Notes under the pieces: generated by a model
What the model saw: only the letters and a program-made list of their open reading frames with translations
Databases searched by the model: none
Told to the model about the DNA's origin: nothing
Shown: piece by piece, positions 11,307-22,403 of the stretch
Numbering within the stretch: the first letter of the stretch is position 1
How the letters are laid out: every line of letters begins with the position of its first letter
Program-made: the position numbers and the translations under genes
From: Daucus carota subsp. sativus
Taxonomy: Eukaryota; Streptophyta; Magnoliopsida; Apiales; Apiaceae
Assembly: GCF_001625215.2 (NCBI RefSeq)
Contig: NC_030383.2
Location: forward strand, 45,876,380 to 45,940,379
Direction: 5' to 3'
DNA: 64,000 nucleotides

Positions 11307-13009
11307 TGTAATATCTGCATTTATTTATTATTATTATTAGTAAATCTGAATTAGAATAGTATTAATAATATTAGTTTGGTAATTTGGTTTGAAAAAGAAT
11401 TAGTAATATAAGTTAGTAATAATACTTAGTATTTTAAAATGATTTGATTTAGAATAGATTTAGTAATTAGATAATAAAACGGTTAATATTAATTATTAGA
11501 GTTATAGTAGTAATAGGATATCCAGGAGGACTGTATATATTCACATAAGACCTTCGCATCAGAACACAATCTTATTAAGCCCTAGATGTTAAGAAACGGA
11601 GGCGCGTAGACGAGAAGGAAAGAAACACAGGAGCAGGATTTTTGATTCATTAATTCAGGTAGATTACATACTTATAAATTTATTATTATTATAATGAATG
11701 CTTCTTGTACGGTGATGAACCATTAGCTCCTGCCATGATATATGATTGTTGAGGTGCATATTAATACTCACACCCTCGCATGTGCCATGTTTAGTACAGT
11801 AATTCACAGTGGGTAAAGTTAATCTAGTGTACGAGTACTGTGACTGAAGCACGAGCATGAGTTATATTACAGGACACGCATTCTATCACGTATTATGTAG
11901 TTATTAAGCCGATGGCTTGTAATTAATTATAATTTTATATTTAGGTTCGGAGTCGGGAGTTTAGCGAATTATTTCCGGATTCTCGTGAGTGTTCGATTAG
12001 CTATTTTCGAGGTACGGATTCTATTCATTTTATTCAGCGCTACTCCTTTCGATATTAAATGAATTTGATCTGTCCTATTTTAATCCGTCCGATTTGCTAA
12101 GTTGATTTGTGCTATTCATTTGACTGTTTTGATTTCCGAAAATTATTTTAAAAATCTGTTTTGAGAGATTGAAATATTTGTGATGCGGTTTTCAAAGAAT
12201 TTACAAAATATGATTTGTTCAGTTTATTTGAAATATAGGTACCATGTGATTTTAAAGTTGTGAAAATTGTTTTGTTTGAACCCTTAGAGAGATATAGGGT
12301 ATACCGAGTTTCCCAGCTGTGGGGGTACTACAGCCATGTCTTTGCGGCACCATTGACATGACACTTCCGTGACAGTGTGATTGGTCACGGCGTATCCTTC
12401 TGTTAGCTCTTGGGAGGAGTTTTGGCCATTTTGATTATATGTTCAGGATACGTGGGTGCACCCAGTTCAGTTGATATGATTGGTGATTTGGCGGTGACGT
12501 TGTATATGCCGTACACGTTATCCGATTTGTTGCACACATTAGGTACCCTATGATGTGTGTATCTGTATATGTTCTGATATGATCTCGGTATGAAATATCC
12601 TAACCCCTTGTTGCTTCAGCCTGTTATTTTAAAAAAATAACTGATTTATATTACTGTCAAAATATTTTAAGTGTTTCTGGTTTTATAAATGCTTCCAATC
12701 CGTACTGGGCATTTGGCTCATGCCGTATTCTTCTTCTGGCAGGTACTTAGGGGGATTCGGGACTGTGTGATGGAGAGCAGCCCATTCTTTTCGCATTTTT
12801 AGGATTTATGGACTTCTAGCATTTATTCGGATTTTATTGTTAGAGATTCTATTTATTCGCATTATTCGGATTTAATTGTTTTGGAGGATTTACATCATTT
12901 TAGGAATTATTAGACCTGTTTATTATTGTTTCGAATATATTAGCGCTCTGTTTGCAGGTTTTGGGTTTGTAGGTAACTCCTCGTCTTAATTTAAGATGGG
13001 GGTGTTACA
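11307..13009 (+). repeat. 5' LTR of the chromovirus
   Basis: 1703 bp, TG...CA termini (TGTAA/TTACA). Its partner lies 6557 bp downstream. A short open frame on the opposite strand occurs identically in both LTRs and is not considered a gene. Confidence 0.95.
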
Positions 13010-13013
13010 AAGT

Positions 13014-13025
13014 TGGCATCAGAGC
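13014..13025 (+). other. primer binding site (initiator Met tRNA type)
   Basis: TGGCATCAGAGC lies 4 nt after the 5' LTR. It differs by one base from the TGGTATCAGAGC complementary to the 3' end of plant initiator methionine tRNA, the usual primer for this element group. Confidence 0.8.
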
Positions 13026-13208
13026 GAGGTTCTTTCCTGTAGAAAACCTATTTAGGTTGACCTGTGAGAATGGGTAGACGTTAGGATGGGTATTCTGTTT
13101 AAATTCATTTCAACTGCTCACTTCATCTGCGCAATTCATTTGATATCTGCTTGTACTATTTTCTTATCTAATCTCGTTTCCTTATTCGTTTCGTTTCTTA
13201 TATTGTAG

Positions 13209-16200
13209 ATGCCTCCTAGACGTGAGAATCCTAGGCGCGATAACGTTAACATTGGTGCAGCTGAGTTAGCTCAGTTGATAGCTCAAGCAGTGACTCAGGC
13301 TTTGCAACAAGCTGGGCAAAATCAGGGAAACCCAGGAAATAATGAAGAGCAACAAAATCAGCCTGATGCACTAGCTTGGTTCGATAGGTTTGTTAAGCAG
13401 AAACCGGATTCTTTTCATTCAGCACCACAACCTATTGATGCTGAAAATTGGATTGTTCATCTTGAGAAGATTTTTGATGCATTGGGATGTGATGACGCTA
13501 CAAAGGTGAGGTTGGCTGTGTATAAGTTAGAGGGGGATGCTCAGAGGTGGTGGAGAGGAGTGAAGACTATCAGGGGTGATGCATTTGTTGAGGCATTGAC
13601 TTGGCAGGGGTTCACAGATTTGTTTTATGAGCAGTACTTCTCAAAGGCAGAGAAGGATGGTTATATGAGAGAGTTTAATTCTATTGAGCAGAAGCATGAT
13701 GAGAGTATCACTGAGTATCTTGCGAGATTTATCAGGTTGGCGGGATTTGCTGGGACTTCTGCAGGGACTGCAGCACAGCAGGCAGAAAAATTTAAATGGG
13801 GGCTGAAGTCGTCTCTTAGGATGTCTATCATTTCTTCCAGATTTCAGAATGTAGCAGAGGTGGCTGATGCAGCCAAGGATGTTGAGAAGGAGCGTATAGA
13901 CTTTCGGACTAACAGATCTGACAGTGGTCGTAAGAGGGGTAGAGATGATCAGCTAGTCACAGCGCAGGGTAGACAGGGGTATGGTGGTCAGAACAGTCGG
14001 TATGGACAATGGCGTGGACAGAACCAGAATAGGGGAGGTCATACAGCTTATGGTCAGAGACAGAATCAGTATAGTGGTCAAGGGCAGGCTCAGCAGGGGC
14101 AGACTCAGCAGTTTCAGCAGCAACCTAGACAGTGGCAGAATCGTCAGAGGGGACAGGGACGTTATCCAGCGTATGGGGGTAACCCCAATATGATTCCGGT
14201 GGCTCCTTGTGCTACATGTGGTAGACACCATCCGGGCAGAGCTTGTTACAAACAGACTGGGGCATGTTTCTCGTGTGGTTCGATGGATCATAGGTTAAAG
14301 GACTGTCCACGTAATAATGGTGATGGAGGTAGTGGCAGTGGAGGTCAGCCGAATCAGCAGAATCCTACAGGCAGAGTCTTCGCATTGACTTCTTCTCAGG
14401 CAGCAACTAATCCAGGTACTGTTTCTGGAACGGTCTTTGTGGGTACACGTGATGCTTATGTGTTATTTGATACTGGTTCGACTCATTCGGTGGTATCCCT
14501 ATCATATGTTCGTTATCTTGGTGTTTTACCTTCATTATTATCTCCGCATATGTCTATTGCTACCCCTATGGGGACTTCTGTTATTATAACTGATGTGTAC
14601 CGAGAGTGTTTGATAGTTGTGGGGGATAGAAATTATAAGGTCAACTTGCTTCCGATGATGATGCATGACTTTGACATTATTTTGGGTATGGATTGGTTGA
14701 GTAAGTATAGGGCGACGATTAATTGTGAGGAGAAACGGGTTATCTTTGGGGATGTGAATAAGCCAGAGTATGTATACCAGGGGTCTCAGCCAAAAGGGGA
14801 GGTTAAGTTGATTTCAGCTCTTAAGGCGAAGAAGCTCTTGTCTAAGGGTTGTGATGGTTATCTTGCTTTTGTAAAGGATACATCCAAGGTTGAGTCTCGT
14901 CTAGAGGATTATGCAGTTGTGAGTGAATATGCAGATGTGTTTCCCGATGAGTTACCAGGTTTGCCACCGCATCGAGAAGTGGAGTTTAGTATTGAACTTG
15001 TTCCAGGTGCAGAGCCTATTTCTAAGACGCCGTACAGGATGGCCCCACTAGAGTTGCATGAGTTGAAAGAGCAGTTGCAAGAGTTATTGGATAGGGGATT
15101 TATCAGGCCTAGTGTGTCTCCGTGGGGTGCTCCAGTGTTGTTTGTGAAGAAGAAGGATGGGTCTATGAGATTGTGTATTGACTATAGGGAGTTGAATAAG
15201 GTGACTATCAGGAACAGGTATCCGTTGCCACGTATTGATGATTTGTTCGATCAGTTGCAAGGGGCGAAGTATTTTTCAAAGATTGATTTGAGATCGGGTT
15301 ACCACCAGTTACGAGTAAGAGATGAGGATATTCCTAAGACAGCTTTTCGCACTCGATATGGTCACTATGAGTTTCTTGTGATGTCTTTTGGGTTGACGAA
15401 TGCACCAGCCGTGTTTATGGACTTGATGAACCGGATCTTTCATGATTACCTTGATAAGTTTGTTGTGGTCTTCATTGATGATATTTTGATATACTCTAGG
15501 AGTAAGGAGGAGCATGAGGAGCATTTGCGCATCGTGTTGGGAATTTTGAGAGAGAAGAAATTGTTTGCCAAATTTTCAAAGTGTGAGTTTTGGTTGGAGC
15601 AGGTTGCATTTCTAGGGCATATTGTGTCTGGTAAAGGAATTGAGTTGGATCCTGCGAAAGTCGAGGCTATCACAAATTGGCCAAGACCTAGCAATGTTAC
15701 AGAGGTGAGGAGTTTCTTGGGTTTGGCGGGCTACTACAGGCGCTTTGTTGAGGGGTTTTCGTCCATAGCCTTGCCAATGACTCAACTAATGAGGAAGGGT
15801 GCTAAGTTCGAGTGGAATGATGATCGTGAACAGAGTTTCCAAGAGCTAAAGAAGAGGTTGGTGTCAGCTCCTATTCTTGTTTTACCATCAGGCAGTGGGG
15901 GATATCAGGTTTACAGTGATGCTTCCAAGAGAGGTTTGGGGTGTGTTCTTATGCAGCATGGGAAGGTGATTTCTTACGCCTCTAGACAGCTTAAGCCCTA
16001 TGAGGTGAATTATCCGACCCATGACTTGGAGTTAGCAGCAGTGGTATTTGCATTGAAGATTTGGAGACATTATCTATATGGAGAGACTTGTGATATCTTC
16101 ACTGATCACAAGAGTCTTAAGTACATTTTTACGCAGAAGGAGTTGAACATGAGGCAGAGGAGGTGGCTTGAACTTCTTAAGGATTATGATGCTAAGATAC

Positions 16201-17852
16201 AGTACCATCCAGGGAAAGCTAATGTGGTGGCGGATGCTCTTAGTAGGAAGAACTTCGGGAGTGTGGCATCTCTTGTTACTCAGCCGCACCTTATTACGGA
16301 TTTAGAGCGCTTAGATGTGGAGTTGTATGTTAGAGGGTCAGATGGCAGTGTAGCAAGCTTAAAGGTGGAACCTAATCTTATTTCGAAGATTAAGGATGCT
16401 CAAAAGAATGATTCGGAGTTGGATGCTATTAGATTGGAGTTGGCGAATGGGAAGCAAACCGATTTTCGTGTTGATGATGAGGGTGTGATATGGTTGGGTA
16501 GTAAACTTTGTGTTCCTTCAGATTTGGCAATTCGTGAGGCAATTTTGACCGAGGCTCATAGTTCTTCATTTTCTATTCATCCGGGTTCTACTAAGATGTA
16601 TAGGGATTTGAAGACACATTTTTGGTGGAATGGAATGAAGCGAGATATAGCGGAGTTTGTGGGAAAGTGTCTTACATGTCAGCAGGTGAAGATAGAACAT
16701 CAGAGACCTAGTGGATTGTTACAGCAGTTAGATATTCCGATTTGGAAGTGGGAAAACATAACCATGGATTTTGTGACCGGTTTACCAAGGACTTTTAGGA
16801 AGAATGATGTCATATGGGTGGTAGTTGATAGACTTACTAAATCTGCTCATTTCTTGCCTATTCGAGAGACTACTCCTGTTCATGAGTTGGCGGAGATTTT
16901 TCAGAGGGATATTGTTAGACTTCATGATATGCCTGTGTCTATAGTTTCTGACAGAGATACGAGGTTCACATCACACTTTTGGAAGGGATTTCAGCGAGCT
17001 TGGGGAACAAAACTTAATTTTAGTACGGCCTTTCATCCTCAGACAGATGGACAGTCAGAGAGGACGATTCAGACATTGGAGGACATGTTGAGAGCTTGTG
17101 CCTTAGAGTGGACAAGCGATTGGGATAAGTATTTGTATCTTGTTGAGTTCGCATATAATAACAGCTGGCACGCAAGTATTGGCATGCCACCATTTGAGGC
17201 TTTGTATGGTAGGAGGTGTAGGGCACCGACTTGTTGGGATGAGGTTGGAGAGAGAGATATTGAAGGGCCAGAGTTGGTTAGAGTGACTAATGAGAAAGTG
17301 GCGCAGGCTAGAGAAAATTTACAGAAGGCTCAATCACGTCAAAAGATTTATGCAGATCAGAAGAGAAAGTTTGGTGGATTTGAACCCGGTGATCATGTGT
17401 TTTTGAAAGTGTCTCCTTGTAAGGGTGTTAAGCGTTTTGGTATGAAAGGGAAACTTAGTCCGAGATATGTGGGTCCTTTTGATGTTATAGAGAGAGTGGG
17501 TGAGGTGGCATATAGAGTTGCTTTGCCACCGCAGTTGTCTCATGTGCATAATGTGTTTCATGTGTCTGTTCTGAAGGGCTATAAGTATCATCCGTTTCAC
17601 GTGGTTCAGTATCCATTACATAAGATTATGGAGGATCTATCTTGTGAGGAAGAAGCGGAAGCTATTTTAGATCGAGAGGAGCGAGTAATGAGGAAGAAAA
17701 ATATTTTGTTTGTCAAAGTTTTGTGGAAGAATCATTCGGAGCGAGAGGCTACTTGGGAATTAGAGGAATCTATTCGTGAGAGATATCCGCACTTATTCGA
17801 TTCAGGTACGAGTATTAGTTTCGTTAGATTCCGGGGACGGAATCCTTTTTAA
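13209..17852 (+). CDS. gag-pol polyprotein of the chromovirus
   Basis: One 1547-residue frame without stops. By position: Gag core about 70-230; Gln/Gly-rich linker; CCHC zinc knuckle ([14 protein letters not shown], about 353-366) for RNA packaging; aspartic protease with FDTGST (about 419-424); reverse transcriptase from about 620, catalytic FIDD at about 754-757; RNase H with the DASKRGLG motif (about 903); integrase with HHCC zinc finger (about 1115-1155) and a DD35E core (D in MDFVTGLP about 1185, D in SDRDTRF about 1247, E in SERTIQTLE about 1283). The C-terminus (about 1485-1535) resembles the chromodomain of Tekay/Del elements, thought to guide insertion into heterochromatin. All catalytic motifs look intact, so reverse transcription and integration should be possible. 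The start codon lies about 185 bp after the primer site. A fused gag-pol frame is normal for this clade. Confidence 0.95.
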   Translation: MPPRRENPRRDNVNIGAAELAQLIAQAVTQALQQAGQNQGNPGNNEEQQNQPDALAWFDRFVKQKPDSFHSAPQPIDAENWIVHLEKIFDALGCDDATKVRLAVYKLEGDAQRWWRGVKTIRGDAFVEALTWQGFTDLFYEQYFSKAEKDGYMREFNSIEQKHDESITEYLARFIRLAGFAGTSAGTAAQQAEKFKWGLKSSLRMSIISSRFQNVAEVADAAKDVEKERIDFRTNRSDSGRKRGRDDQLVTAQGRQGYGGQNSRYGQWRGQNQNRGGHTAYGQRQNQYSGQGQAQQGQTQQFQQQPRQWQNRQRGQGRYPAYGGNPNMIPVAPCATCGRHHPGRACYKQTGACFSCGSMDHRLKDCPRNNGDGGSGSGGQPNQQNPTGRVFALTSSQAATNPGTVSGTVFVGTRDAYVLFDTGSTHSVVSLSYVRYLGVLPSLLSPHMSIATPMGTSVIITDVYRECLIVVGDRNYKVNLLPMMMHDFDIILGMDWLSKYRATINCEEKRVIFGDVNKPEYVYQGSQPKGEVKLISALKAKKLLSKGCDGYLAFVKDTSKVESRLEDYAVVSEYADVFPDELPGLPPHREVEFSIELVPGAEPISKTPYRMAPLELHELKEQLQELLDRGFIRPSVSPWGAPVLFVKKKDGSMRLCIDYRELNKVTIRNRYPLPRIDDLFDQLQGAKYFSKIDLRSGYHQLRVRDEDIPKTAFRTRYGHYEFLVMSFGLTNAPAVFMDLMNRIFHDYLDKFVVVFIDDILIYSRSKEEHEEHLRIVLGILREKKLFAKFSKCEFWLEQVAFLGHIVSGKGIELDPAKVEAITNWPRPSNVTEVRSFLGLAGYYRRFVEGFSSIALPMTQLMRKGAKFEWNDDREQSFQELKKRLVSAPILVLPSGSGGYQVYSDASKRGLGCVLMQHGKVISYASRQLKPYEVNYPTHDLELAAVVFALKIWRHYLYGETCDIFTDHKSLKYIFTQKELNMRQRRWLELLKDYDAKIQYHPGKANVVADALSRKNFGSVASLVTQPHLITDLERLDVELYVRGSDGSVASLKVEPNLISKIKDAQKNDSELDAIRLELANGKQTDFRVDDEGVIWLGSKLCVPSDLAIREAILTEAHSSSFSIHPGSTKMYRDLKTHFWWNGMKRDIAEFVGKCLTCQQVKIEHQRPSGLLQQLDIPIWKWENITMDFVTGLPRTFRKNDVIWVVVDRLTKSAHFLPIRETTPVHELAEIFQRDIVRLHDMPVSIVSDRDTRFTSHFWKGFQRAWGTKLNFSTAFHPQTDGQSERTIQTLEDMLRACALEWTSDWDKYLYLVEFAYNNSWHASIGMPPFEALYGRRCRAPTCWDEVGERDIEGPELVRVTNEKVAQARENLQKAQSRQKIYADQKRKFGGFEPGDHVFLKVSPCKGVKRFGMKGKLSPRYVGPFDVIERVGEVAYRVALPPQLSHVHNVFHVSVLKGYKYHPFHVVQYPLHKIMEDLSCEEEAEAILDREERVMRKKNILFVKVLWKNHSEREATWELEESIRERYPHLFDSGTSISFVRFRGRNPF

Positions 17853-17857
17853 GGGGG
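17851..17857 (+). other. polypurine tract
   Basis: AAGGGGG lies just before the 3' LTR (start 17864) and overlaps the gag-pol stop codon. It is the expected plus-strand primer site. Confidence 0.75.
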
Positions 17858-17863
17858 TATATA

Positions 17864-19566
17864 TGTAATATCTGCATTTATTTATTATTATTATTAGTAA
17901 ATCTGAATTAGAATAGTATTAATAATATTAGTTTGGTAATTTGGTTTGAAAAAGAATTAGTAATATAAGTTAGTAATAATACTTAGTATTTTAAAATGAT
18001 TTGATTTAGAATAGATTTAGTAATTAGATAATAAAACGGTTAATATTAATTATTAGAGTTATAGTAGTAATAGGATATCCAGGAGGACTGTATATATTCA
18101 CATAAGACCTTCGCATCAGAACACAATCTTATTAAGCCCTAGATGTTAAGAAACGGAGGCGCGTAGACGAGAAGGAAAGAAACACAGGAGCAGGATTTTT
18201 GATTCATTAATTCAGGTAGATTACATACTTATAAATTTATTATTATTATAATGAATGCTTCTTGTACGGTGATGAACCATTAGCTCCTGCCATGATATAT
18301 GATTGTTGAGGTGCATATTAATACTCACACCCTCGCATGTGCCATGTTTAGTACAGTAATTCACAGTGGGTAAAGTTAATCTAGTGTACGAGTACTGTGA
18401 CTGAAGCACGAGCATGAGTTATATTACAGGACACGCATTCTATCACGTATTATGTAGTTATTAAGCCGATGGCTTGTAATTAATTATAATTTTATATTTA
18501 GGTTCGGAGTCGGGAGTTTAGCGAATTATTTCCGGATTCTCGTGAGTGTTCGATTAGCTATTTTCGAGGTACGGATTCTATTCATTTTATTCAGCGCTAC
18601 TCCTTTCGATATTAAATGAATTTGATCTGTCCTATTTTAATCCGTCCGATTTGCTAAGTTGATTTGTGCTATTCATTTGACTGTTTTGATTTCCGAAAAT
18701 TATTTTAAAAATCTGTTTTGAGAGATTGAAATATTTGTGATGCGGTTTTCAAAGAATTTACAAAATATGATTTGTTCAGTTTATTTGAAATATAGGTACC
18801 ATGTGATTTTAAAGTTGTGAAAATTGTTTTGTTTGAACCCTTAGAGAGATATAGGGTATACCGAGTTTCCCAGCTGTGGGGGTACTACAGCCATGTCTTT
18901 GCGGCACCATTGACATGACACTTCCGTGACAGTGTGATTGGTCACGGCGTATCCTTCTGTTAGCTCTTGGGAGGAGTTTTGGCCATTTTGATTATATGTT
19001 CAGGATACGTGGGTGCACCCAGTTCAGTTGATATGATTGGTGATTTGGCGGTGACGTTGTATATGCCGTACACGTTATCCGATTTGTTGCACACATTAGG
19101 TACCCTATGATGTGTGTATCTGTATATGTTCTGATATGATCTCGGTATGAAATATCCTAACCCCTTGTTGCTTCAGCCTGTTATTTTAAAAAAATAACTG
19201 ATTTATATTACTGTCAAAATATTTTAAGTGTTTCTGGTTTTATAAATGCTTCCAATCCGTACTGGGCATTTGGCTCATGCCGTATTCTTCTTCTGGCAGG
19301 TACTTAGGGGGATTCGGGACTGTGTGATGGAGAGCAGCCCATTCTTTTCGCATTTTTAGGATTTATGGACTTCTAGCATTTATTCGGATTTTATTGTTAG
19401 AGATTCTATTTATTCGCATTATTCGGATTTAATTGTTTTGGAGGATTTACATCATTTTAGGAATTATTAGACCTGTTTATTATTGTTTCGAATATATTAG
19501 CGCTCTGTTTGCAGGTTTTGGGTTTGTAGGTAACTCCTCGTCTTAATTTAAGATGGGGGTGTTACA
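17864..19566 (+). repeat. 3' LTR of the chromovirus
   Basis: 1703 bp, with no difference seen from the 5' LTR. Followed directly by the target duplication AGAAC. Confidence 0.95.
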
Positions 19567-20190
19567 AGAACATAGTAAATATTTTTAGTTGTGAAATCAA
19601 CTTCTTACTAATTATGTCGTAGAGTATGGTGTACCTCAATATATAAAAATAATTTTTATATATATTAATTTTTTTTATCAGAGTCTACATACTCGTAGAT
19701 GAGTTGTATCATAGATACAATAAACCGCAACAGAAATACAATAATTTTTATATATATTGATTGATTATATTATAAAACCTATCTTAATGTTGCCGGATGT
19801 TCATAAATATTATATATAAAAGAGAAAAAAATTAGAAATGAAGAATGAGACTCCAAAGCTCCCCCTCAAATCTATATAACTTTTCTTATAATTTATTCAA
19901 AATAAAAAAAACTTTTCTTATAATATATTATTTATTTTTCAAAATAAATTATTGGAACCTGCACATTTGCCCGTTAGTGCTCTCATTATTAAAACTGAAA
20001 AACGAATGGAGTAAGTAGTAACTAATTTGTGACCTAATTTTTGCAGTCACAAATTTCAATTATTGATTTCATTTCTTAATCTCAAACAGACTGCGCGCAC
20101 ATAGAATTGTTCACACAAATACGATAAACTAAAATGACAAGAAGCGAGCTGGATTTAATTGTTCGATCTGATCATAGCTAGCAACAGATT
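19567..20190. other. AT-rich spacer with a retroelement-like 3' end
   Basis: No gene. The minus strand of 19684-19722 shares a 39-bp exact match with 57332-57370. In both places it is followed on that strand by a short gap and a T/A-rich tail, as in truncated non-LTR retroelements. The rest is AT-rich and includes the 3' flank of the CML gene. Confidence 0.45.
19670..19735 (-). repeat. possible truncated non-LTR retroelement 3' end
   Basis: Contains the 39-bp segment shared exactly with the minus-to-plus counterpart at 57332-57370. On the minus strand it runs into an A-rich tail (T-rich at about 19670-19680 on the plus strand). Copy-plus-tail structure suggests a LINE or SINE relic; the family is not identified. 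Confidence 0.4.
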
Positions 20191-20811
20191 CTAAGCCATC
20201 ATCTGATTAAACTCGTCAAAATCGAGCTCTCCATCACCATCCACATCAAAGACTTGGATCATGCTAACACACTCATCATACGATTTATCTTCACCTAATC
20301 GACTCAACATTTTTTGCAAGCTTTTCGGTGTGATCCTCCCGCACCCTTTCTCCATTTCAAACATCTCAAAAGCCGCCTTAATATCCTCATCCTCCTCACT
20401 TATAACCTCATCACCTTCGTCTTCGCCTTTCCTCATCGTCATCATTCGCTTAAAATCTTGAAAATCGATTAGATTATCTCCGTCGCTGTCCATATCATCG
20501 ATCACCCCTTGAGCTTCCTCGTGGGAAATGTACTCCCCGATGGAAGCGAGGTACGATCTCAGCTCCAATGCGGAGATCTTGCCGTCATTGTTTCCATCGA
20601 ATCGACAAAATACTTGGTTTAGAAAATGATCTCGTTTGCTAGTCGTTTCGATTTTTGGTGCAAGTGTGACATTGGGAGATACGGGAGATCTAGGGGAGCT
20701 CAAATTACTTGAACTTGAGTGCTTTGACGATTTAAAGCTGTTTAGGCTTAACTTGAGACTCTTAGGAGAAAAACAACCGAAATGCTTTGGGACTACATCA
20801 CTAGGTTCCAT
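20191..20811 (-). CDS. CML41: calmodulin-like calcium sensor, CML41 type
   Basis: Intronless 206-residue EF-hand protein. Canonical calcium loops: EF1 D72-E83, EF2 D108-D119, EF4 D189-E200. The third hand (about 152-163, EMEKGCGRITPK) lacks the acidic ligands and is probably silent. The Ser-rich N-terminal 60 residues (KSLKLSLNSF, SSPRSP) and overall length match Arabidopsis CML41 (about 205 residues), which sits at plasmodesmata and promotes callose closure after flagellin sensing. The frame is open for 66 more codons upstream, but I start at 20811. A TATA box (20864-20871) lies inside that extension, and the extension has no resemblance to CMLs. The gene is next to a GATL gene, as CML41 is in Arabidopsis (from memory). 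Symbol by resemblance. Confidence 0.85.
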   Translation of the reverse strand: MEPSDVVPKHFGCFSPKSLKLSLNSFKSSKHSSSSNLSSPRSPVSPNVTLAPKIETTSKRDHFLNQVFCRFDGNNDGKISALELRSYLASIGEYISHEEAQGVIDDMDSDGDNLIDFQDFKRMMTMRKGEDEGDEVISEEDEDIKAAFEMFEMEKGCGRITPKSLQKMLSRLGEDKSYDECVSMIQVFDVDGDGELDFDEFNQMMA

Positions 20812-21766
20812 AATATAAGTATCGTATAATGGATGGATGACTATATATATGACTATATCGTCGTATATATAGTGTGGTTGGATAGAATAAATATAAAAGA
20901 GTGCGGAATTGCAGTGAAATTGCTTGGTAGATGACGAAAGGTGATGGGTGAGTGATTTACGTTGCTTCCTGGTGAGGAAATTGCATGGCAATTTCGCGGG
21001 GGTCCCCATACTTGACTATGCATTATTATCCTCGGTACTTTAATGGAACGCAACAAATTCTTATTAAAATGAATTTCGAACCAACTATTACAACATATAA
21101 ATATATACCCTTAATGAAGCAAGACATAATGATTAATCTACCAAAATTCATTCGGTTGAAATATAATTAAAAGCATTTTTCAAGTAGTTATAACCTTCAA
21201 TATTGAGGAAGATAGTCGTCAGAAATAATATATAATTAATCTATCAAAACTCATTCGGTTGAAATATAATTGAAAGCATTAATTTCTCAAGTAGTTACAA
21301 CTTTTAATGAGAAAGATAGTCTTCAGAAATAATATATATATAACTACGTAATTTCTGCTATCATGATCATTCTCTATACTGCTTCCAACTTATCACTTAA
21401 CATGACATATTATTTAATGTGATTTATGTGATAATTTTGATTTATAAATAATTTAAAAGTTATTAAAAATATAAAAATATAAATAAAATTGATTTATGGA
21501 TAAAATATGATGACTTAGGATAATTTTTATCAAAAAAAGTTCAAAACGTCACTGAAAAAAGTACCTCAAACTAACTTTCTGACGTTAAGTCATATTTTAA
21601 TTTATTTCTGACTTTAAGACAACTTCTAACTTATTACACAAACAGATATGATCTTCAGTTTAATGTTGGATACATACAGTTTTAAGTCTCGGCTTAGGCT
21701 TATGGGTGTCCCGGGACAACAGAGGATAAACTCATCACTGGGCTATCCAATTTATCACGTATACTA
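20812..21766. other. upstream region of the CML41-type gene
   Basis: Promoter side of the CML gene, then AT-rich DNA. A loose direct duplication is seen at about 21125-21350: two segments with a shared CATTCGGTTGAAATATAATT phrase about 115 bp apart. No further gene. Confidence 0.45.
20864..20871 (-). promoter_or_regulatory. TATA box of the CML41-type gene
   Basis: TATATATA on the minus strand about 53 bp upstream of the chosen ATG. A second TATA-like run (about 20842-20850) is nearer the start and less well placed. This position supports the downstream start codon. Confidence 0.5.
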
Positions 21767-22017
21767 CTCCCTCCGTCCCGGTCAATAGTATACATTGGGG
21801 GACGGGGGCGCGGCACGGACTTTAATGCTTCAATGTAGTATAGTTTTGTAAATTATTTTTAAGATTTTCTTTTTTTGTATAAAGGTATAACATTTATACT
21901 TTTATACAAAAAAAGAAAATTTTAAAAATAAGTTGTAGAACTATGTTTTATAAGAGCCTTAAAAAGCGTGTCGAGCAATGAAAAAAAAACGTATACAATT
22001 GACTGGGACAAAGGGAG
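21767..22017. mobile_element. Stowaway MITE, subfamily 1, 251 bp
   Basis: Starts CTCCCTCCGTCCC and ends in a decayed inverted copy (GGGACAAAGGGAG), flanked by TA. The inside resembles the elements at 41789-42033 and 49958-50202, sharing a GTATAC-type subterminal motif and a central A/T-rich hairpin, so the three form one subfamily. Confidence 0.85.
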
Positions 22018-22110
22018 TATGTGTTATTATGTTCTCGTATCAATCTCGTTTCCTCGAAGTGCTCTCACACCACACACACAAACACATACGCTTTTAATGC
22101 TTTTAATATA

Positions 22111-22403
22111 CTCCCTCCATCCCATTTTAAGTGTCCACTTTGCCGAAAAAAAATTTCCCAAAATATGTGTCATACTCTTTAATCCATGTAAATTTTTACT
22201 AGTTCCAATATAGTATTAAATACAACCAACTTTCCAATATGAAGAAAAGTCAAATACACAATAGAAATGGTGCTATATGTAATTAATATTTATAAAAATC
22301 AAAGTGAATAGGTGTGTGAAGATAATGATAAAAACATTACATTAATTGTTTCTTAAGATGTGTGAAATTTGCAAAGTGGACACTTAAAATGGGATGGAGG
22401 GAG
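22111..22403. mobile_element. Stowaway MITE with perfect 33-bp inverted ends
   Basis: Begins CTCCCTCCATCCCATTTTAA and continues to TTTGC at 22143. The other end is its exact reverse complement over 33 bp. TA flanks both sides. The perfect ends suggest recent movement. It lies only 93 bp from the preceding MITE. Confidence 0.92.

Larger units (their letters stand above)
11307..19566 (+). mobile_element. complete Ty3/gypsy chromovirus-like LTR retrotransposon, Tekay/Del-like
   Basis: An 8260-bp element bounded by two 1703-bp direct repeats starting TGTAA and ending TTACA, with a perfect 5-bp target duplication AGAAC (11302-11306 and 19567-19571). Inside, in order: primer binding site, one intact gag-pol frame of 1547 codons, polypurine tract. 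The two LTRs have the same length and I see no difference between them, so the insertion is very recent and the element may be autonomous. It sits between the LysM receptor cluster and the CML gene. The clade call rests on the single fused frame, the MPPRR start and the C-terminal chromodomain-like segment. Confidence 0.95.

Noticed and set aside
11664..11858. 64-codon minus-strand frame present identically at 18221-18415
   Set aside because: It lies in both LTRs; identity only reflects the LTR duplication and no protein features are seen.
13014..13025. tRNA-like sequence
   Set aside because: Only a 12-nt match to the tRNA 3' end; it is the retrotransposon primer site, not a tRNA gene.
20812..21009. 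66-codon N-terminal extension of the CML gene
   Set aside because: It contains the TATA box, is Tyr/Ile-rich without resemblance to CMLs, and the 206-residue form matches CML41 length.
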